DNA from: Deltaproteobacteria bacterium
Lineage (GTDB): Bacteria; Myxococcota_A; Polyangia; HGW-17
Length of the DNA: 5,480 bases
Direction: 5' to 3'
Assembly: GCA_003249585.1 (NCBI GenBank)
Contig: QKIM01000662.1
Coordinates: 1-5,480 of the forward strand
The translations under genes were made by a program, and so were the position numbers. Shown piece by piece: positions 1-4,230 of this stretch; within the stretch, counting starts at the first letter, position 1; each line of letters starts with the position of its first letter. The notes below the pieces were generated by a model. The model saw only the letters and a list, made by a program, of their open reading frames with translations, did no database searches and had not been told where the DNA came from.

Positions 1-372
1 CCGCAACCGGTCCGTGTCAGCGGTCGGCAGCGTGAAGCGACAGGCGGGATCCCCTGTGAAGGGGGAGACCACCCGACCGTGGTAGAGGATCCCCGGGTTG
101 AGCCCGCGCAGCTCGACGTGATGGAACTTCACGGGCAGCGCCCGCCGATAGACCATGGCCAGTGCCCCGGGATTGGTCCCCAGCGCCAGAGCCGTGGGCA
201 CGCGCCGGGCCGTGACCCAACTGACGGTGACACTGGAGGCGGCTTCCGGGCCGAAGGTGATCCAGGGGCCGTCATCCCAGCGGTACCGGCGTGGATTCTC
301 GCGGTCGACCCCCAGCCTCACCGTCCATTCACCCAGGGTGTCACGTACGGCTTTCAGGAAATTGCGCGACAT
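1..372 (-). CDS. N-terminal part of a purple acid phosphatase-like metallophosphoesterase (3' end beyond left edge)
   Basis: The frame opens with ATG at 372 and stays open for 124 codons to the window edge, so only the N-terminus is visible. Residues about 36-117 resemble the beta-sandwich (fibronectin III-like) domain that precedes the catalytic domain in purple acid phosphatase-like enzymes. The signs are a P-W-I-T-F-G-P opening, the strand S-S-V-T-V-S-W-V-T (46-54), F-H-H-V-E-L-R-G-L-N-P-G-x-x-Y (83-97), and a closing R-F-T-L-P-T (112-117). In that family a calcineurin-like dimetal phosphoesterase domain follows; its metal-binding motifs would lie off the window and cannot be checked. No signal peptide is apparent in the first 35 residues (M-S-R-N-F-L-K-A-V-R), although the gene upstream encodes a lipoprotein. 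The start lies three bases after the hydrolase stop (TAG-GCC-ATG), with only a weak G-rich ribosome binding site, which suggests translational coupling. Another FnIII-type protein is the main alternative. Confidence 0.68.
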   Translation of the reverse strand, partial: MSRNFLKAVRDTLGEWTVRLGVDRENPRRYRWDDGPWITFGPEAASSVTVSWVTARRVPTALALGTNPGALAMVYRRALPVKFHHVELRGLNPGILYHGRVVSPFTGDPACRFTLPTADTDRLR

Positions 373-375
373 GGC

Positions 376-1572
376 CTAGAGCCCCGTAAGCCAGTCGCGG
401 ACCAGGATCCCCCAGGCCGTGGGCGTGAGGGCCATGCCGTCGCACTCGTCGTCGGCCTGCTCCAGGAGATTGGGCGGACAGCGCTGATGGAAGGTCCAGG
501 CGAGCCAGGGCAGGTGGAGCTCCTCGGCCCGTACCATGAGCGCTGAGCAGTCATCCATGGTCATGTACCCGTCGGCCGGTCCGAATTCGCCGATGATCAC
601 CGGGAGGGTGGCCGAGGGCACGACGAACTGGGACTCGAAGTCGCTCTCGGGGTTGTACACATGGGTCTCGTACACCACATTGTCGCCGTCGCGGACGGTG
701 ACGGGGTTGGTCACATAGTAGTCCAGCGTGCGTCCCCAGCCCCGGGTCCCCTGGACCGCCACGAGATGGTAGGGAGAGCCCGCGAGCTCCTCCTCCTCGC
801 GGATGGCCTCCACCACCGCCGACATGGCGGCGTGGCAGTCGGCGTCGAGACTGCCGTCGAAGTTGGATTGGGGTTCGTTGACCACCCCGAAGAGCACGTG
901 GGGGTACTGGGCGAACTGCTGGACCAGAAGACGCCACAGCTCCACGGTCGCGTCCGCGGGCCACCCCAGATCATCGAAGGATGGGTCGATCCACAGGCTG
1001 ATCAATACGTAAACCCCGGGGTGCTGGCCGATGTGTTCGACGATCGCGATCATGTCCGCCAGATAATCGGGATCGTCCATTGCCGTCTGCCAGCTCACCC
1101 TCCCGTCTCCCGACGGGTAGGCCTCGAGCAGGAGCCTGATGAAGTCCGCGCCCCAGTCCTCCACGAGAGCGTCGGCCCGGCGCATGACCTCTTCGGGGAC
1201 CGGAGTGTTCCAAGCACAGCGGTTGCAAGATCGGGTGTCATGGAGGTTCGCACCGTGCCCCACCCAGCGGGAGCCGTCAGCACGCCTGATGGCGTTGCCC
1301 TCGACGTAGAGCCACCGATCACAGGCCGGTGCCGTCAGGCAGTCCGTATCCGCGCAGTCCACGTCGCCGTCCCCATCGTCGTCCATGCCGTTGTCACATA
1401 CTTCAGCAGTTGCATTGTTCACGTTGACGACATTGTTCACGTTGCCGGTGTTGTTCTCGTTGTTGACGTTGCTCGTGTTGTTCACGTTGGACGAGTTCCC
1501 GCCGCCATCGGAACCGTCGTCACAGGCCACGAACAGGACGATCGTGGCGAAGAGAAGCAGGATCTGTCTCAT
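376..1572 (-). CDS. Lipoprotein glycoside hydrolase, GH5 (cellulase)-like, with an acidic four-Cys module
   Basis: This 398-residue protein is probably a surface or periplasmic polysaccharide-degrading enzyme. Residues 1-16 form a short hydrophobic signal ending L-F-V-A before Cys17, a lipobox-like site with Phe at -3. A Ser/Gly/Asn spacer (about 18-56) and one Asp/Cys module (57-84) follow. Residues about 87-398 look like a GH5 TIM barrel: F-I-R-L-L-L around Arg146, G-V-V-N-E-P-Q (229-235) with probable acid/base Glu233, T-H-V-Y (303-306), I-I-G-E-F-G-P (326-332) with probable nucleophile Glu329, and W-L-A-W-T-F (356-361). Retaining GH5 enzymes cleave beta-1,4-linked glycans such as cellulose, mannan or xylan; the substrate cannot be read here. 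The third-strand position where many GH5 enzymes carry His instead reads I-S-L-W (191-194). Extra cysteines (116, 119, 246, 342, 365, 377) suggest disulfides and export. The ATG at 1572 is supported by a strong ribosome binding site and the signal sequence immediately after it. Confidence 0.88.
   Translation of the reverse strand: MRQILLLFATIVLFVACDDGSDGGGNSSNVNNTSNVNNENNTGNVNNVVNVNNATAEVCDNGMDDDGDGDVDCADTDCLTAPACDRWLYVEGNAIRRADGSRWVGHGANLHDTRSCNRCAWNTPVPEEVMRRADALVEDWGADFIRLLLEAYPSGDGRVSWQTAMDDPDYLADMIAIVEHIGQHPGVYVLISLWIDPSFDDLGWPADATVELWRLLVQQFAQYPHVLFGVVNEPQSNFDGSLDADCHAAMSAVVEAIREEEELAGSPYHLVAVQGTRGWGRTLDYYVTNPVTVRDGDNVVYETHVYNPESDFESQFVVPSATLPVIIGEFGPADGYMTMDDCSALMVRAEELHLPWLAWTFHQRCPPNLLEQADDECDGMALTPTAWGILVRDWLTGL
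1321..1404 (-). other. Single acidic four-Cys, probably Ca-binding module inside the GH5-like lipoprotein
   Basis: Hydrolase residues 57-84 begin E-V-C-D-N-G-M-D-D-D-G-D-G and continue to Cys84. The cysteines at 59, 73, 78 and 84 are spaced C-x13-C-x4-C-x5-C, the same as most units of the repeat protein at 4231-5480. The D-D-D-G-D-G-x-x-D run resembles a calcium loop of the EF-hand or thrombospondin type 3 kind. Metal binding is inferred. The module sits between the flexible spacer and the barrel, as a stalk or cell-wall contact would. Confidence 0.8.
1414..1497 (-). repeat. Asn-rich spacer (N-V-N-N-type) coding repeat
   Basis: These bases encode hydrolase residues 26-53, a low-complexity run of Asn with Val, Thr, Ser, Glu and Gly, with N-V-N-N recurring. 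On the plus strand the 12-mer TTGTTCACGTTG occurs exactly three times, at 1415-1426, 1433-1444 and 1478-1489. The spacer directly follows the lipid-anchored N-terminus, so it probably holds the enzyme away from the membrane. Such repeats can change copy number by replication slippage. Confidence 0.85.
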
Positions 1573-1577
1573 GGTGT

Positions 1578-1584
1578 ACCTCCC
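1578..1584 (-). promoter_or_regulatory. Strong ribosome binding site of the GH5-like gene
   Basis: On the minus strand GGGAGGT lies five bases before the ATG at 1572. This is a near-consensus Shine-Dalgarno sequence and fixes the start of the lipoprotein signal. Confidence 0.8.
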
Positions 1585-1605
1585 GGACTGGTGCCGTCTG
1601 CGCGC

Positions 1606-1634
1606 AGTATACCGTCAAGACGCCCCCGCGTCAG
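1606..1634 (-). promoter_or_regulatory. Candidate sigma70-type promoter of the GH5-like gene
   Basis: On the minus strand CTGACG (1634-1629) is followed after exactly 17 bases by TATACT (1611-1606). This gives 4 of 6 and 5 of 6 matches to the -35 and -10 consensus at ideal spacing. Transcription would start near 1599, leaving a leader of about 27 bases that holds the ribosome binding site. It lies in the 101-base gap after recQ, so the hydrolase and phosphoesterase could be transcribed separately from recQ. This is a motif match only. Confidence 0.45.
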
Positions 1635-1673
1635 CTCTTCTTCGGACAAACCGATGCGGCCGCACTGAGCCCT

Positions 1674-3488
1674 TCAGCCCTCACGCTCCCCGACATGCTC
1701 CCTGATGACGGGAAGGAAATGCTTGCCGTAGCGCTTGAGCTTGGAGAGCCCTACGCCGCTGATAGCCAGGAAAGCCGCCTCGTCCTGTGGAAGGAACCGG
1801 ACCATCTCGACCAGCGTCGCGTCTGAGAAGATGACGAAGGGGGGGCGGCGCTGCTTGTCCGCCAGCTGCTTGCGGACCCGGCGCAGACGCTCGAAAAGCC
1901 CGTCGTCCTCGGGCACATCCCGGGACTTTCTGCTGCGACGGGGTCGCGTGGCCTCCACCTCCTGACGCCGCACCACCGAGAAGTCCACCTCGCCACGGAG
2001 CAGCGGCCGGGACGACTCCGTGAGCCGCAGGACCGACCAGGCGCCCACGTCCTGCACCACCAGGCCGTGGTGGATGAGCTGGCGGATCAGGGCGATCCAG
2101 TAATCCCGTGAGCGATCCTTCCCGATCCCGTATACCGAGAGCCCATCGTGCCCCAGCTCGTGGATGCGCCTGTTCTCGGCTCCCCGCAGCACGTCCACGA
2201 CGTGGTTGAGGCCGAATCCCTCCCTGAGGCGGTAGACGGCGGACAGCGCCTTGCGCGCCTCCTCGGTGGCGGGCTCGGTCACCGGGGGATCCAGGCAGAC
2301 GTCGCAGTTCCCGCAGTCCTCTCCCCTGTACTCTCCGAAATAGGCCAGCAGCGCACGTCTTCGGCACCCGAGCGGCTCCGCGAAGGCGACCATGGTGCCC
2401 AGCTTGTGGAGCTTGATGCGCACCTGCTCCGGGTTCTCGCTCTGCTCGATGAGCATGCGGGCGATGGCCACGTCCTGGTACCCGAAGAGCAGCAGCGCCT
2501 CGGAGGGGAGGCCGTCCCGACCGACGCGTCCCGTCTCCTGGTAGTAGCTCTCGATGTTGTGTGGAATGTCGTAGTGGACGACGAACCGCACGTTGGGCTT
2601 GTCGATGCCCATGCCAAAGGCAACGGTGGCCACGATGACGCGCGTGTCGTCATTGGTGAACCGCTCCTGCACGCGGGAGCGCTCCTCGGCGGGGAGCCCG
2701 GCGTGGTAGGCCATGGCGTCGATGCCCTGGCGGACCAGATCGTCCCGGACGGCCTCCACACGCTTGCGCGACAGGCAGTAGACGATCCCCGACTCCCGCG
2801 GGAAGCGCCGCAGAAAGAGCTGGAGTTGCCGTTTCGGGTGCTTCTTGTCGGCGACCAGGTAGCGGATGTTGGGGCGATCGAAGGAGGAGATGAAGCGACG
2901 GGCGCCCTCAAGGTGGAGCCGCTCGACGATGTCCTCCCGGGTGTGGGAATCCGCCGTGGCGGTGAAGGCGGCCATGGGGACGCCTGGGAAGCGCCCCCGC
3001 AGCTCACCGAGGGCGACATATTCGGGCCTGAAGTCGTGTCCCCACTGGGAGACGCAGTGGGCCTCGTCGATGGCGAAGAGCGCAATCCGCAGGCCGTCGA
3101 GCGACGCCAGAAACTCGGGCATCATGAGCCGCTCGGGCGCCACGTACAGGAGATCCAGGGTGCCCTCGCGCAGCGCTCCGTGGACCCTCGCCCGCTCGGC
3201 CATTTCCAGGGAGGAGTTGAGGCAGGCCGCACGGACGCCGTTCTCCCTGAGGGCGTCCACCTGATCCTTCATCAGCGAGATGAGGGGAGAGACCACCACG
3301 GCCACTCCCGGCCGGATCAGCGCGGGGATTTGGAAACACAGGGACTTGCCGCCCCCCGTGGGCATGAGCACCAGCGCATCCTGGCCCTCGATGAGGGTCT
3401 GCACCACCTCCTGCTGCGGCCCCCTGAAGGAGCTGTAGCCAAAAACGGACTTGAGGATTTCGTGGATCCCGGGGGTGACGGTGTGCAT
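1674..3488 (-). CDS. recQ: ATP-dependent DNA helicase RecQ
   Basis: This 604-residue protein is close to the usual length of bacterial RecQ, a 3'-to-5' DNA helicase of recombination and stalled-fork repair in the cytoplasm. Counting from the ATG at 3488, the motifs come in family order: F-R-G-P-Q-Q-E (21-27), Walker A M-P-T-G-G-G-K-S (42-49, Lys48), S-P-L-I-S-L-M-K-D-Q (67-76), Walker B D-E-A-H (141-144) followed by C-V-S-Q-W-G-H-D-F-R-P-E-Y, T-A-T-A (176-179), and motif VI Q-E-T-G-R-V-G-R-D-G (317-326). The four zinc cysteines are present at 375, 392, 395 and 398. A winged-helix RQC region follows, then a basic linker and a C-terminal HRDC domain (about 530-600) containing F-L-A-I-S-G-V-G. 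No key residue is missing. An in-frame ATG at 3536 would add 16 residues unlike RecQ; the start at 3488 has a clear ribosome binding site. The gene lies 92 bases downstream of the diiron protein gene. Confidence 0.97.
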   Translation of the reverse strand: MHTVTPGIHEILKSVFGYSSFRGPQQEVVQTLIEGQDALVLMPTGGGKSLCFQIPALIRPGVAVVVSPLISLMKDQVDALRENGVRAACLNSSLEMAERARVHGALREGTLDLLYVAPERLMMPEFLASLDGLRIALFAIDEAHCVSQWGHDFRPEYVALGELRGRFPGVPMAAFTATADSHTREDIVERLHLEGARRFISSFDRPNIRYLVADKKHPKRQLQLFLRRFPRESGIVYCLSRKRVEAVRDDLVRQGIDAMAYHAGLPAEERSRVQERFTNDDTRVIVATVAFGMGIDKPNVRFVVHYDIPHNIESYYQETGRVGRDGLPSEALLLFGYQDVAIARMLIEQSENPEQVRIKLHKLGTMVAFAEPLGCRRRALLAYFGEYRGEDCGNCDVCLDPPVTEPATEEARKALSAVYRLREGFGLNHVVDVLRGAENRRIHELGHDGLSVYGIGKDRSRDYWIALIRQLIHHGLVVQDVGAWSVLRLTESSRPLLRGEVDFSVVRRQEVEATRPRRSRKSRDVPEDDGLFERLRRVRKQLADKQRRPPFVIFSDATLVEMVRFLPQDEAAFLAISGVGLSKLKRYGKHFLPVIREHVGEREG

Positions 3489-3493
3489 GGCGC

Positions 3494-3500
3494 CCTTCCT
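3494..3500 (-). promoter_or_regulatory. Ribosome binding site that decides the recQ start
   Basis: On the minus strand AGGAAGG lies five bases upstream of the ATG at 3488. It favours that start over the in-frame ATG 48 bases further upstream at 3536, whose extra 16 residues match nothing in RecQ. Confidence 0.7.
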
Positions 3501-3550
3501 ACCCCGGGCCGGCCCCTGCGTCAATGGAGAGTGCACCGAGCCTTTGGCAA

Positions 3551-3565
3551 CACCCGAGGCGGGTG
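3551..3565. terminator. Short GC-rich inverted repeat after the diiron protein gene, possible weak terminator
   Basis: CACCCG (3551-3556) and CGGGTG (3560-3565) form a perfect 6-bp stem with a 3-base loop, 16 bases past the diiron protein stop codon. No T-run follows on either strand, so this is not a classical intrinsic terminator. It could slow transcription or protect an mRNA end. Confidence 0.3.
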
Positions 3566-3580
3566 CCCACGGGATGGAAG

Positions 3581-4072
3581 TCAGGCGTAGAGCTTGAGCG
3601 CCTCGACGAGGATGGTGACGTGGGAGAGCTCTTCAGCTATGATGTCGTCGATACGCTGCTTGCCCCGCGAGAAGGGGACATAATCCTTGAGGTTGAGGTA
3701 GAAGACGATGGAGTCCTTCTCGGAATCCAGGGCGATCTGCAGCAGCTCCGGGACAGACTCTTCCCCCGTGAGCGGACGGTCCACGGAGAGGCGTCCCTCC
3801 GTCCCGTTCAGGTCGGCCATGGCCTTCAGGTATGCATGTATCTGATGTCCCGGATCCGGCTCGGGATGGTGCCGCTCCAGGTCGGAGAGCTGCTCGCGCA
3901 TCTCCTTGAAGTTCACCTCGTGCACATCCTCCATGAGAGCCAGCTCAATGAGCATGTTCTGCACCTCTGGGTCCTGCACCTGCTCGGCGGCACTGCGGTA
4001 GAATTTCGCGCCCTGGGCCTCGATGGCCTCCGCGACTTCGAACACTTCGTCGGCTGAGAAGACGGGTTTCAT
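3581..4072 (-). CDS. Rubrerythrin/ferritin-like diiron protein without rubredoxin domain
   Basis: This 163-residue, largely helical protein has the four-helix diiron pattern of the rubrerythrin family. Helix 1 has Glu18 in A-I-E-A-Q-G-A-K-F-Y. Helix 2 has E-D-V-H (48-51, an ExxH). Helix 3 has Glu118 in D-S-E-K-D-S-I-V-F-Y. Helix 4 has E-L-S-H (148-151, the second ExxH). Together these supply the four Glu and two His ligands expected for a dinuclear iron centre. Family members often act as peroxide reductases or oxygen scavengers in the cytoplasm, but the subgroup is mixed and the activity here is inferred. It has no cysteine and no C-terminal rubredoxin domain, so electrons would have to come from a separate partner not seen here. 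A segment of about 45 residues (68-112) links helices 2 and 3. The ATG at 4072 has AAAGGA eight bases upstream. The 158-base leader before it is hairpin-rich. Confidence 0.88.
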   Translation of the reverse strand: MKPVFSADEVFEVAEAIEAQGAKFYRSAAEQVQDPEVQNMLIELALMEDVHEVNFKEMREQLSDLERHHPEPDPGHQIHAYLKAMADLNGTEGRLSVDRPLTGEESVPELLQIALDSEKDSIVFYLNLKDYVPFSRGKQRIDDIIAEELSHVTILVEALKLYA

Positions 4073-4080
4073 GGTTTGCG

Positions 4081-4086
4081 TCCTTT
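4081..4086 (-). promoter_or_regulatory. Ribosome binding site of the diiron protein gene
   Basis: AAAGGA on the minus strand, eight bases before the ATG at 4072. It starts only two bases after hairpin 4106-4089 ends, so folding of that hairpin could affect ribosome access. Confidence 0.6.
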
Positions 4087-4088
4087 CC

Positions 4089-4106
4089 GCTCCCCACGGG
4101 GGGAGC
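4089..4106 (-). promoter_or_regulatory. Hairpin in the diiron gene leader, next to the ribosome binding site
   Basis: GCTCCCC (4089-4095) and GGGGAGC (4100-4106) form a perfect 7-bp stem with a 4-base loop. It is the second of two tandem hairpins in the leader. No T-run follows it on the minus strand, so a role in translation control or mRNA stability is as likely as termination. Confidence 0.5.
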
Positions 4107-4109
4107 TGC

Positions 4110-4136
4110 GGAGGGCCGGTGCCTGACCGGCCCCCC
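4110..4136 (-). terminator. Strong GC-rich hairpin between the repeat-protein gene and the diiron gene
   Basis: GGGCCGGT (4113-4120) and ACCGGCCC (4126-4133) pair perfectly around a 5-base loop. On the minus-strand RNA the stem extends to about 11 bp with one G-U pair (4110-4120 with 4126-4136). It could end transcription of the upstream repeat-protein gene, whose stop lies about 95 bases before it, but the U-run of a classical terminator is missing. It could equally be part of the diiron gene's leader. Confidence 0.4.
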
Positions 4137-4157
4137 TGTCGAAACCATGCCTGACCG
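4120..4157. repeat. 10-base direct repeat TGCCTGACCG, two copies 28 bases apart
   Basis: The plus strand reads TGCCTGACCG at 4120-4129 and again at 4148-4157, a start-to-start distance of 28 bases. The first copy overlaps the loop and stem of the hairpin at 4110-4136. The second overlaps the right arm of an inverted repeat, CTGTCG (4136-4141) with CGACAG (4156-4161). Paired sites like this upstream of a stress-type gene could bind a regulator; no known operator is recognised. Confidence 0.5.
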
Positions 4158-4230
4158 ACAGAAAAGAATCAACCCCTTTTTCGGTATTCATCATCCCAAT
4201 TGCTGGATTCAGAGAGAGGACAGGAGCGGT

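Noticed and set aside
1655..1664. Perfect palindrome TGCGGCCGCA just after recQ
   Set aside because: It has no loop and no following T-run, so it is not a plausible terminator. A 10-base palindrome is unremarkable in GC-rich DNA.
661..1668. 335-codon open frame on the plus strand opposite the GH5-like gene
   Set aside because: Its translation is rich in Val, His and Arg and mirrors the antisense of the hydrolase and its Asn spacer. It has no domain or convincing ribosome binding site.
3506..3515. Palindrome GGGCCGGCCC in the recQ leader
   Set aside because: It shares GGGCCGG with the hairpin at 4110-4136, but such short GC-only palindromes are common at this base composition and no second matching site supports an operator.
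3496..3524. Promoter-like TTGACG-17-TAGGAA before recQ
   Set aside because: The -35 match is good but the -10 matches only 3 of 6 and overlaps the ribosome binding site. Transcription would then start at the ATG itself, which is inconsistent with that site.
2148..3590. 480-codon open frame on the plus strand opposite recQ
   Set aside because: It is antisense to a clearly functional recQ and its translation shows no recognisable domain. Long antisense frames are expected in GC-rich genes with strong third-position bias.
3945..4172. 75-codon minus-strand frame overlapping the diiron gene leader
   Set aside because: It lies in another frame across the hairpins and the 5' part of the diiron gene and shows no domain or ribosome binding site.
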